From NCBI GenBank assembly GCA_900551435.1, contig URVW01000077.1, forward strand, positions 1 through 10,195: a stretch of DNA of 10,195 nt. The letters run 5' to 3'. Of this stretch, positions 1-6,958 are shown piece by piece. The first letter of the stretch is position 1, and each line of letters begins with the position of its first letter. The stretch comes from an uncultured Faecalibacterium sp. Lineage in GTDB: Bacteria; Bacillota; Clostridia; Oscillospirales; Ruminococcaceae. The position numbers and the translations under genes are program-made. The notes under the pieces are model-generated. The model was not told where the DNA came from and made no database searches. It worked only from the letters and a program-made list of their open reading frames with translations.

Positions 1-968
<968 letters not shown>

Positions 969-1011
969 ACGCTGAACCCCGCATTTTTCTTCTGAACTCC
1001 ATATAAATAGT

Positions 1012-1053
1012 AACCCGCCCTGTGTTCATTGACCGAGCACAGGGCGGGTTTTT
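1012..1053 (+). terminator. Rho-independent terminator of pckA
   Basis: AACCCGCCCTGTG (1012-1024) pairs perfectly with CACAGGGCGGGTT (1038-1050). The stem can extend by one G-U and two Watson-Crick pairs, leaving a 7-nt loop (1028-1034). A TTTTT tract ends it at 1053. It lies 44 bp after the pckA stop and before the promoter of the next gene. The DNA between 1054 and 1156 shows nothing I can interpret. Confidence 0.93.
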
Positions 1054-1160
1054 GTTGGTTTTGTGGACGGGTAAGCCGCCGCTCTTTCACCAAACTGGCG
1101 TGCGGCGCAGTCGAGCAGGGCCGAAGCACCGCCTTACAGCGCGGGTAAACGAAGCGTTGA

Positions 1161-1189
1161 TTGTGTTTTGCGGGCGGGTGTGCTATCCT
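1161..1189 (+). promoter_or_regulatory. Candidate sigma-70-type promoter for the XRE regulator gene
   Basis: TTGTGT (1161-1166), a 17-bp spacer, then TATCCT (1184-1189) preceded by an extended -10 TG at 1181-1182. The predicted start near 1196 would leave a leader of only about 16 nt, with the ribosome-binding AAAGGA (1196-1201) at its very 5' end. That is unusually short, so the real start may lie slightly upstream. Confidence 0.42.
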
Positions 1190-1211
1190 GTTTCCAAAGG
1201 ATGTGACCGCC

Positions 1212-1877
1212 ATGGATGCCAAAGATTTCGGGGCCTTTCTCGCCCGGACCCGCAAGACCTGCGGGATGACCCAAGCTGAGCTTGCCGAGCAGCTGCATGT
1301 GACTGTTCAAGCCGTCAGCCGATGGGAACGCGGCATCGGTCTGCCGGACATCAACACGCTGGAACCGCTGGCCGATGCGCTGGGGCTGTCTCTCGCCGAC
1401 CTGATGCATTGCCGCGACCCGCTGGAAGCGCCCGCACCAGATGCCGAACCCACCTTGGAAGATTTCGTGACGATGCTCCGCCGACAGCATACCATCGACT
1501 GGCACTCCGTCCGCACCGCTTTGCTGGGGTTGAGCATCCTGCTGGCCGTCTGGGGCATTCTTGCGCATCCCGGGACCATTGCTGTCCACTGGCGCGGGAC
1601 CGGAAGCAGCAATTTCTGCGCCGACGGCTGGATGGCGTCCTATTTGGTTTTTCCACTCCTCGCGGCCTTTGAATTTTTCGCTCTGCAGCTTTGGAGTTTT
1701 TTCGGGCAGACCGGCTATTTCCGCAAGTGGGGCGAGACAAATGCGGTTATTACCAACTCTCTGCCCTATCTTTCGCCGGGTGTCCGGCTCACCAAGCTGG
1801 CGCTGGACTTCTGTTTCTTCTTCTGCTGCGGTCTCGCCGTGCCTTTCTGCGAAGTGGCAATGATTGTCTTCAACTGA
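1212..1877 (+). CDS. Membrane-tethered XRE-family (HTH_3) transcriptional regulator with DUF1648-like segment
   Basis: A 221-residue protein, probably a DNA-binding one-component regulator held at the membrane. Residues 8-64 form an XRE/Cro helix-turn-helix, with MTQAELAEQLHVTVQAVSRW (19-38) the classic helix 2-turn-helix 3 and INTLEPLADALGLSLADLM (47-65) closing the fold. A linker follows, then three hydrophobic segments near 102-118, 143-164 and 195-220. Between the first two, HPGTIAVHWRGTGSSN (119-134) resembles the P-x-I-x-x-H-x-x-x-G pattern of DUF1648, a domain found in SdpI-type membrane proteins. ATG 1212 is chosen because AAAGGA (1196-1201) sits 10 nt upstream. An in-frame TTG at 1161 would put the coding start inside the promoter, and GTG 1203 lies too close to the ribosome site. 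It is monocistronic, between two terminators. The HTH is secure. The membrane part and its function are inference, and no target is evident apart from possible autoregulation. Confidence 0.88.
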   Translation: MDAKDFGAFLARTRKTCGMTQAELAEQLHVTVQAVSRWERGIGLPDINTLEPLADALGLSLADLMHCRDPLEAPAPDAEPTLEDFVTMLRRQHTIDWHSVRTALLGLSILLAVWGILAHPGTIAVHWRGTGSSNFCADGWMASYLVFPLLAAFEFFALQLWSFFGQTGYFRKWGETNAVITNSLPYLSPGVRLTKLALDFCFFFCCGLAVPFCEVAMIVFN

Positions 1878-1880
1878 AAG

Positions 1881-1920
1881 AAAAGTGAGCTGTTCCGGTT
1901 TTCAGAACAGCTCGCTTTTT
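1881..1920 (+). terminator. Rho-independent terminator of the XRE regulator gene
   Basis: GAGCTGTTC (1887-1895) pairs with GAACAGCTC (1905-1913) around a 9-nt loop. The stem extends through AAGT (1883-1886) with GCTT (1914-1917), including one G-U pair. TTTTT at 1916-1920 gives the U-tract. It starts 4 bp after the stop codon. Confidence 0.9.
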
Positions 1921-1931
1921 GTTGTAATCTG

Positions 1932-1982
1932 TTAAAAAAGATTGACCGCCCCAGACTTCCAACCCTGAACGGTCAATCTTTT
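1932..1982 (-). terminator. Leftward Rho-independent terminator (small RNA and probably putP read-through)
   Basis: AAAAGATTGACCG (1936-1948) pairs perfectly with CGGTCAATCTTTT (1970-1982), giving a 13-bp stem and a 21-nt loop. Read on the minus strand it is followed by a TTTTTT run (1939-1934), the proper U-tail for leftward transcripts. On the plus strand it also ends in TTTT, so some bidirectional activity is possible. It is the first hairpin with a good leftward U-tail after the putP stop at 2090. Confidence 0.82.
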
Positions 1983-2039
1983 CTGTTTGACTTAGTACCG
2001 GGAGGGAGCTGACCATTTTGCGGCCAGTGCCTTTCCTTT
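1932..2039 (-). ncRNA. Predicted intergenic small RNA, about 105 nt
   Basis: Predicted from its two ends. A consensus leftward promoter (2046-2074) should start RNA near 2039, and a U-tailed hairpin (1982-1936) should end it near 1932. In RNA sense the 5' part is purine-rich (AAAGGAAAGG). It is followed by a small stem CTGGCC/GGTCAG (2027-2022 with 2014-2009, one G-U pair, 7-nt loop). A linker with CTCCCTCCC (2010-2002) comes next, then the terminator hairpin with a G-rich 21-nt loop. The C-rich unpaired linker resembles UCCC-type seed regions of Firmicute regulatory RNAs such as RsaE/RoxS, which pair with Shine-Dalgarno sequences. That parallel is inference. I do not recognise it as 6S, SRP, tmRNA or a riboswitch. 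Transcription runs toward the 3' end of the XRE gene. It could instead be only the 3' UTR of putP. Confidence 0.5.
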
Positions 2040-2045
2040 GGTTTT

Positions 2046-2074
2046 AGTATAGCGGCCCCAAGACGGTTTGTCAA
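2046..2074 (-). promoter_or_regulatory. Consensus sigma-70/sigma-A promoter, leftward, downstream of putP
   Basis: On the minus strand TTGACA (2074-2069) and TATACT (2051-2046) are separated by exactly 17 bp. This is a perfect -35 and a five-of-six -10, the best promoter match I see in the window. It begins 15 bp after the putP stop codon and points away from putP into the gap. The only product I can assign is the predicted small RNA. An inverted repeat (CGGCCCC/GGGGCCG) brackets the -35 and enters the spacer. Confidence 0.68.
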
Positions 2075-2088
2075 GAGGGGCCGTTTTT
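2052..2088 (+). terminator. Inverted repeat with rightward terminator shape, overlapping the leftward promoter
   Basis: CGGCCCC (2053-2059) and GGGGCCG (2077-2083) pair perfectly around a 17-nt loop, with TTTTTCTT directly after (2084-2091). This could stop rightward RNA before it runs antisense through putP. On the minus strand there is no U-tract, so it is not the putP terminator. Because the arms flank the -35 box of the leftward promoter, a repressor operator is an equally possible reading. Confidence 0.42.
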
Positions 2089-2089
2089 C

Positions 2090-3607
2090 TTATTTTGCGG
2101 CCTCAAACTCCGCTTCGATCTCCTTCGAAGGAGCCGGCGTGACAAGGCTGACGACGACACAGACGGCCAGCGAAGTCAGGAAGGCGGGCAGCAGCTCATA
2201 GATGCCGAACACGCCGCCCAGCGGGCTGATGAGGTACTTCCAGACAAAGACCATCAGGCCGCCGGAGAGCATTCCGGCCAGCGCGCCCTGCCAGTTGCAG
2301 CGCTTCCAGAACAGCGCACAGAGCACCACCGCGCCGAATGCGCCGCCGAAACCGGCCCACGCGAAGCTGACGATGCCGAACACGCTCGAATCCGGGTCCC
2401 GCGCCAGCACAACGCCCACCACGCTGACGCAGACGATGGTCAGGCGGGCGGCGAACAGGCTCTGTTTTTCGCTGAGCTTGAGGTGTGCGAACTCCTGCAG
2501 GATGTTCTGTGAGACGCTGGAAGCTGCCGCCAGCATCTGGCTGTCAGCCGTGGACATCGTTGCGGCGAGGATACCGGCCAAGATCAGGCCCGCCAGAATT
2601 GCCGCTAGAACGCCGTGCTGGCTGATCAGACTTGCAATGCGGACGATGATCGTCTCGCTGGACGAGCCGCTCAGGAACTCGAGTGCGCCCGCCTTGGTCA
2701 TGCCAAGGCCGACCATGCCGATGATGATGGACGCCGTCATCGCGATGACCACCCAGACCGACGCGATGCGGCGGCTGAGGACCAGCTTTTTCTCATCTTC
2801 AATGGCCATGAAGCGGAGCAGGATGTGCGGCATTCCGAAATAGCCCAAGCCCCACGCCATCGTGGACACGATGTCCAGCAGACTGTAGGACGTGGCCGAA
2901 TTCGTGGCAACATCGTGGCTGGCCATCATGGTCAGATAGCCGGGAAGGCTCTGCGCATTGGCGACCACGGCATCCCAGCCGCCCGCCACGCCGATGCCAT
3001 AGACCAGAACGGCCACTAGCGCCAGCGACATAACGATGGACTGGATGAGGTCGGTGGTGGTCACGGCGCGGAAACCGCCCAGAATCGTATAGCCCACGAT
3101 GACGAGCGCCGAGACCAGCATCGCGGCCATGTAATCCACGCCGAACAGGCTGTGGAACAGCTTGCCGCAGGCCGCAAAGCCAGACGCCGTATAGGGCACG
3201 AAGAACACGATGATGATGACCGCGCCCAATGCGTTCAGCAGGTTGCGCTGGTCATGGAACCGCAGGGACAAAAACTGCGGGACCGTGATGGCGTCCAGAT
3301 TGGCCGAATAGCGGCGCAGACGCCGCGCAACGATGAGCCAGTTCAGCCATGTACCCACGGCCAGACCGATGGCCGTCCAGCCCGGAGATGCAATGCCGGT
3401 CAGGTAGGCCAGACCCGGCATTCCCATCAGCAGCCAGCTGGACATATCGCTGGCTTCGGCGCTCATCGCCGTGACCAGCGGTCCCATTTTGCGGCCGCCA
3501 AGGTAAAAGTCGGTGCTGTCGTTGTTGGATTTGCTGTAGGCAAAGCCAACGAACAGCATTGCGACCAGATAGATCACGATGGTCGCAATGATGCAAATCG
3601 TACTCAT
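2090..3607 (-). CDS. putP: Sodium/proline symporter, PutP type (sodium:solute symporter family)
   Basis: A 505-residue inner-membrane protein expected to import L-proline with Na+. It has about 13 hydrophobic segments, the usual length (E. coli PutP is about 500) and family motifs in order. DFYLGGRKMG (33-42) is followed by AMSAEASDMSSWLLMGMPG (47-65), whose Asp54 corresponds to the essential Na+-site aspartate of E. coli PutP. GYFGMPHILLRFMAIED (255-271), AATMSTADSQML (348-359) with Ser352-Thr353 matching the Na+-ligand Ser-Thr pair, and FAWAGFGGAFG (415-425) come after. ATG 3607 is chosen because AGAGGGGGA stands about 8 nt upstream. The gene is monocistronic. It has its own promoter at 3656-3685, and the terminator at 3782-3819 isolates it from the upstream unit. 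Family membership is secure. Proline specificity is inferred from the close PutP match, and related carriers of other solutes in the family remain possible. Confidence 0.94.
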   Translation of the reverse strand: MSTICIIATIVIYLVAMLFVGFAYSKSNNDSTDFYLGGRKMGPLVTAMSAEASDMSSWLLMGMPGLAYLTGIASPGWTAIGLAVGTWLNWLIVARRLRRYSANLDAITVPQFLSLRFHDQRNLLNALGAVIIIVFFVPYTASGFAACGKLFHSLFGVDYMAAMLVSALVIVGYTILGGFRAVTTTDLIQSIVMSLALVAVLVYGIGVAGGWDAVVANAQSLPGYLTMMASHDVATNSATSYSLLDIVSTMAWGLGYFGMPHILLRFMAIEDEKKLVLSRRIASVWVVIAMTASIIIGMVGLGMTKAGALEFLSGSSSETIIVRIASLISQHGVLAAILAGLILAGILAATMSTADSQMLAAASSVSQNILQEFAHLKLSEKQSLFAARLTIVCVSVVGVVLARDPDSSVFGIVSFAWAGFGGAFGAVVLCALFWKRCNWQGALAGMLSGGLMVFVWKYLISPLGGVFGIYELLPAFLTSLAVCVVVSLVTPAPSKEIEAEFEAAK

Positions 3608-3655
3608 GATGATTTCCCCCTCTGCTTTCCCAGATTCCCAATTCGGGATGCCATG

Positions 3656-3685
3656 ATTTTACCACACTAAAGCAGCGAAGTGCAA
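3656..3685 (-). promoter_or_regulatory. Candidate promoter of putP
   Basis: On the minus strand TTGCAC (3685-3680), an 18-bp spacer and TAAAAT (3661-3656), with an extended -10 TG two bases upstream (TGGTAAAAT). The start near 3649 gives a leader of about 42 nt. An imperfect inverted repeat ATCCCGAATTGGGAAT (3649-3634) lies right at the predicted start and could be an operator or a weak hairpin. The remaining DNA to 3781 shows no gene. Confidence 0.6.
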
Positions 3686-3781
3686 GCTTTTTTGAAAACT
3701 TCGGCCCTATCTGCAAAAAGTCCACGCCCAGCGGACAGAAAACCCACAAAACGACAACAACCTGTCTTTGGTCCGTAGACA

Positions 3782-3819
3782 ACAAAACGCCCGGTGCAGA
3801 ACTGCACCGGGTGTTTTGT
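3782..3819 (-). terminator. Long hairpin terminator ending the GH3-GH3-gtrA unit
   Basis: ACAAAAC-G-CCCGGTGCAG (3782-3799) pairs with CTGCACCGGG-T-GTTTTGT (3802-3819) over 18 positions with a single G-U wobble. The tip is effectively a GAAC tetraloop. For leftward RNA the stem ends in GTTTTGTTGT, a usable though interrupted U-tract. The plus strand also ends in GTTTTGT, so it may work in both directions. It lies 40 bp past the gtrA-like stop and insulates putP. Confidence 0.85.
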
Positions 3820-3859
3820 CTGTATGGAGAAATGAAAATGATGAAGAAGAAAGCTAGAT

Positions 3860-4414
3860 TCAGTTCTTCTTGGCTTCGCCCTCGGGGAAGATGATCTTAT
3901 TGACGAAGAAGAAGATGACCATGGAGATGCCGCCGTTCAGCACGGTGGTTCCGATGTTGTAGATGAAGTCGGGGACCAGCAGACCAGCCACGGCGACCCA
4001 GATGCAGTTGATGGAGTTGACGATGCAGGTGATGATGCAGAACGCCACCACATACCATGCGATCTGCTTGGCAAGGTTGCCCTTGCTGCGGAACACAAAG
4101 CTGCGCTGGATGGGGAAATTGATGCACTCGCCGATGATCATGGCGATCATGTAGGCGCAGAAGTAAGGCAGACCGCCGTGGGCGGCATCATAGCCGAGGA
4201 TGTTCCACTTGAAGGTCTCGCCGAACAGGGTGATATCGATCCCCGGCCAGCCGAAGTCCACCACGGGCAGACTCTTGAAGGCGGCGGGCAGGAACTGCAG
4301 CAGCAGATACTTAAAGACGGTGATGAGGTTCGACACGATGACGAACAGGCCGCCCTCGCGCACCCACTTGGCAGCGGCGGGGTGCTTTTCCGCAAAATTA
4401 TTCCAGAAGTTCAT
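3860..4414 (-). CDS. GtrA-family small membrane protein
   Basis: A 184-residue integral membrane protein of the GtrA-like family. Relatives are implicated in moving lipid-linked sugars or building cell-surface polysaccharides. Four hydrophobic segments lie near residues 21-42, 82-104, 118-145 and 152-176. NFPIQRSFVFRSKGN (99-113) after the second segment matches the family signature in which an aromatic/Arg-x-x-x-F stretch precedes a basic loop. The start is ATG 4414, because AAAGGGA (4428-4422) lies 7 nt upstream. The GTG at 4420 would be only 1 nt from that site. The ribosome site begins on the stop codon of the preceding GH3 gene and only 13 nt separate the genes, implying translational coupling. 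The first extramembrane loop (about 43-81) looks longer than in minimal GtrA proteins of about 130 residues. No glycosyltransferase lies beside it here, unlike the classical gtrAB context, so its substrate is unknown. Confidence 0.83.
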   Translation of the reverse strand: MNFWNNFAEKHPAAAKWVREGGLFVIVSNLITVFKYLLLQFLPAAFKSLPVVDFGWPGIDITLFGETFKWNILGYDAAHGGLPYFCAYMIAMIIGECINFPIQRSFVFRSKGNLAKQIAWYVVAFCIITCIVNSINCIWVAVAGLLVPDFIYNIGTTVLNGGISMVIFFFVNKIIFPEGEAKKN

Positions 4415-4427
4415 ACGCACTTCCCTT

Positions 4428-6845
4428 TCAGCTGTTTTTCAGGCGATTTTCCATCTGGCCGTTCAAGACGATGTTCTTGACGGCCTCCACGATGACCCGC
4501 AGCAGACCGATGATCCAGAAGCCCTGTGCTTCCATCACAATGCCGTCCACCATGCCCATGCTGATGGCGCCGTTGGTCATCTTGGCCAGAGCGCGCAGCG
4601 GCATGTTGTACTGGAACAGGATATTCAGGTCGGGCTTGCCGCGCTGGATGCTCTGCTTGAGCAGGAAGCCCAGCACCGCCGCCACGATCCAGCCCAACGG
4701 GCTGCGGCCATGGCCCAGCTCACCCAGCGTCATGTTGCGGTCGATCTTGATCTTATCTTCCGGGACGGGACGGCCCAGCAGAGCTGCAAACTCGGCGTCC
4801 GGCACATGGGCCACATCGCCGGTCATGTAGTGGGGCAGCTCGACGCTCTGGTAGGGGTCCGGTGCGCCGGAACCCAACACCGTGACCTCTGCGGTCAGGC
4901 GGATATCCGCACTGGATGCGCCCACATGGAGCTGATACTTGCCGCCTTCCACTTCCCAGCTGTCGGTGGCGATGTTCCAGTAACGGAACGCCTTGTCGTC
5001 CAGCGGGATGGTAACGGTCTTGCTCTCTCCGGCTTCCAGCCAGACCTTTTCAAAGCCCTTCAGCTCCTGTGCAGGGCGGAACACCTTGGCGTCCGACTTG
5101 GCAACGTAGAGCTGAACGATCTCTGCACCGGCGCACTTGCCGGTGTTGGTCACGGTCAGGGTCACGCCATCGGCGGTGGCCTTGAGGTCACTGTAAGCGA
5201 AGGTGGTGTAGCTCAGGCCGTAGCCGAAGGGGAACATCACCGGCTTTCCGGCCGTCTCGAAGTAGCGGTAGCCCACATACAGACTCTCGCGGTACTGCAC
5301 GGTGCGGCCCTTGCCCGCAAAGTTGTCCTTCACGGGGGAAGCGTCGTAGCCGGTCGCCCACGTCTCGGCCAGCTTGCCGCTGGGGCAGACTGCGCCGGTC
5401 AGGACCTCGACCAGTGCACCCGCACCGGCCTGACCGCCCAAGCAGCCGTAGACCAGCGCCTTGCAGTCCTTGAGCCACGGCGTCTCCAGCGAAGAACCCG
5501 CGCTCAGCAGGACGACCACGTTGGGATTGACGGCGGCCACAGCGGCCAGCAGCTCGATCTGGTTCTGGGCCAGCTTCATGTCGGCGCGGTCCAGACCCTC
5601 GCTCTCCTTGATCTCGTCCAGACCCATGCAGAGCAGAACGACGTTGGCGTTCTGGGCCAGTGCCACAGCCTCATTCTTCAGCTGCTCGTTAGCCTTGCCC
5701 TGACGCTCGAAGCCCTGTGCATAGCCCACGTTGGCCAGACCGCTCTCGGTCAGGCAGTCGAGGAAGGAATCCACCTTGATGGAGTTGACAGCACTGGAAC
5801 CTGCGCCCTGATAGCGGGGGGTCTTGGCGAAGTCGCCGATGACGGCCACCTTCTCGCCCTTCTTCAGGGGCAGCAGATTGCCCTCGTTCTTGAGCAGAAC
5901 GATGCTCTGCGCGGCCGCTTTGCGGGCCAGTGCGTGGTGGGCGTCGGCATCGAAGGTGCGGGGTGCTTTTTCGACCGCCGCCTTGGTGTCGAGCACCAGT
6001 TCCAGCAGCTCGTCCAAACGGGCATCTACATCGGCTTCGGTGATTTTACCGCTCTGCACGGCCTTCATCAGCTCGCGGACGGAGTCATCGCCCGGGAAGG
6101 GCATCTCCAGCGTGGAGCCGTTCTTCACGCCCAGTGCGTGGTCGTTGGAGCCGCCCCAGTCGGTGACGACTGCGCCGTCGAAGCCCCAGTCCTTCCGCAG
6201 GATGTCCTGCAGCAGGTGGGCGTTCTCGTTGGCGTAAGTGCCGTTGATGAGGTTGTAGGACGACATGATGGTTTTGGGGTGGGCTTCCTTGACGACGATC
6301 TCAAAGCCGGTCAGGTACAGCTCCCGCAGGGTGCGCTCGTCCACGATGGAGTCACTGGCCATGCGGCGCAGTTCCTGACTGTTGACCGCAAAGTGCTTGG
6401 GACAGGCGGAGATGCCGTTTTTCTGGATGCCGCGGACATAGCCCGCCGCCATCTTGCCGGCCAGATAGGGGTCCTCCGAGAAATACTCGAAGTTGCGGCC
6501 GCACAGCGGGCTGCGCTTGATGTTCAGGCCGGGTCCCAGCAGGACCGAGACTTCCTGTGCGGCGGCTTCTTCGCCCATGGCCTCGCCGACGGCTTCGCCC
6601 AGAGAGGGGTCCCAGCTGTTGGCCACGGTGGCCGAAGTCGGGAAGCAGGTGGCAGGCACGCTGGGGTTCAGGCCCAGATGATCCGCCGCACCGGCCTGTT
6701 TGCGCACGCCGTTGGGGCCGTCCGACAGGGTGATGGACGGGATGCCTTTTCCCGGCAGAGCACGGGTGTCAAACACCGTGCCGCCCGAGAGCAGGGCACA
6801 TTTCTGTTCCAAATTCAATGTTTGAATGATATCTGCGTGTTTCAT
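4428..6845 (-). CDS. Glycoside hydrolase family 3 protein (beta-glycosidase), conventional domain order, cytoplasmic
   Basis: An 805-residue retaining exo-glycosidase candidate, with beta-glucosidase or beta-xylosidase the likeliest activities. There is no signal peptide. The (beta/alpha)8 domain (about 10-290) shows SDGPNGVR (41-48), GRNFEYFSEDP (116-126), PKHFAVNSQE (149-158) and VTDWGGSNDH (227-236), with Asp229 the expected nucleophile. The alpha/beta sandwich (about 305-500) carries ESEGLDR (414-420), with Glu416 the likely acid/base. FPFGYGLSYTTF (538-549) opens the fibronectin-III-like domain, which runs to about 655. About 150 further residues follow, with hydrophobic stretches at 718-729 and 765-793, beyond the usual three-domain architecture. 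ATG 6845 is preferred because AGAGGAAA lies 8 nt upstream; the upstream TTG at 6869 has no such site. It is the second gene of the leftward unit, 113 bp after the first GH3 and closely coupled to the GtrA gene. The family call is certain. The substrate is not determinable here. Confidence 0.96.
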   Translation of the reverse strand: MKHADIIQTLNLEQKCALLSGGTVFDTRALPGKGIPSITLSDGPNGVRKQAGAADHLGLNPSVPATCFPTSATVANSWDPSLGEAVGEAMGEEAAAQEVSVLLGPGLNIKRSPLCGRNFEYFSEDPYLAGKMAAGYVRGIQKNGISACPKHFAVNSQELRRMASDSIVDERTLRELYLTGFEIVVKEAHPKTIMSSYNLINGTYANENAHLLQDILRKDWGFDGAVVTDWGGSNDHALGVKNGSTLEMPFPGDDSVRELMKAVQSGKITEADVDARLDELLELVLDTKAAVEKAPRTFDADAHHALARKAAAQSIVLLKNEGNLLPLKKGEKVAVIGDFAKTPRYQGAGSSAVNSIKVDSFLDCLTESGLANVGYAQGFERQGKANEQLKNEAVALAQNANVVLLCMGLDEIKESEGLDRADMKLAQNQIELLAAVAAVNPNVVVLLSAGSSLETPWLKDCKALVYGCLGGQAGAGALVEVLTGAVCPSGKLAETWATGYDASPVKDNFAGKGRTVQYRESLYVGYRYFETAGKPVMFPFGYGLSYTTFAYSDLKATADGVTLTVTNTGKCAGAEIVQLYVAKSDAKVFRPAQELKGFEKVWLEAGESKTVTIPLDDKAFRYWNIATDSWEVEGGKYQLHVGASSADIRLTAEVTVLGSGAPDPYQSVELPHYMTGDVAHVPDAEFAALLGRPVPEDKIKIDRNMTLGELGHGRSPLGWIVAAVLGFLLKQSIQRGKPDLNILFQYNMPLRALAKMTNGAISMGMVDGIVMEAQGFWIIGLLRVIVEAVKNIVLNGQMENRLKNS

Positions 6846-6869
6846 CGCGTTTTCCTCTTTCTGAGCCAA

Positions 6870-6904
6870 CGAAGGCCCGCTGTTCGTTACGCAGCGGGCC
6901 TTCG
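6870..6904 (-). other. Strong hairpin between the two GH3 genes, without a U-tail
   Basis: CGAAGGCCCGCTG (6870-6882) and CAGCGGGCCTTCG (6892-6904) pair perfectly over 13 bp around a 9-nt loop. In the leftward transcript it is followed by TTGGCTCAG, which is not a proper U-tract. It sits between the first GH3 stop (6959) and the ribosome site of the second GH3. It may be a weak or partial terminator, or a 3'-end-stabilising hairpin that sets unequal expression of the two genes. I see no clear promoter between 6905 and 6958. Confidence 0.7.
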
Positions 6905-6958
6905 TCCTAGGTTTCAGTTCAGGTGCTGCGTCGGTTCAGAGAAAGCAGCCTCATTCGA

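Noticed and set aside
1870..2016. 48-codon minus-strand frame inside the predicted small RNA region
   Set aside because: The purine-rich site is about 14-17 nt from the ATG, too far away, and the frame runs through two terminator hairpins into the 3' end of the XRE gene. The composition is unremarkable.
3722..3780. Imperfect inverted repeats (CGGAC...GTCCG, GACAG...CTGTC) between putP and the gtrA-like terminator
   Set aside because: The arms are short with a long, unstructured interval, and no adjacent promoter or U-tract makes use of them.
3252..3785. 177-codon minus-strand frame overlapping putP
   Set aside because: It overlaps putP in another frame, its upstream part covers the putP promoter and leader, and it shows no recognisable domain.
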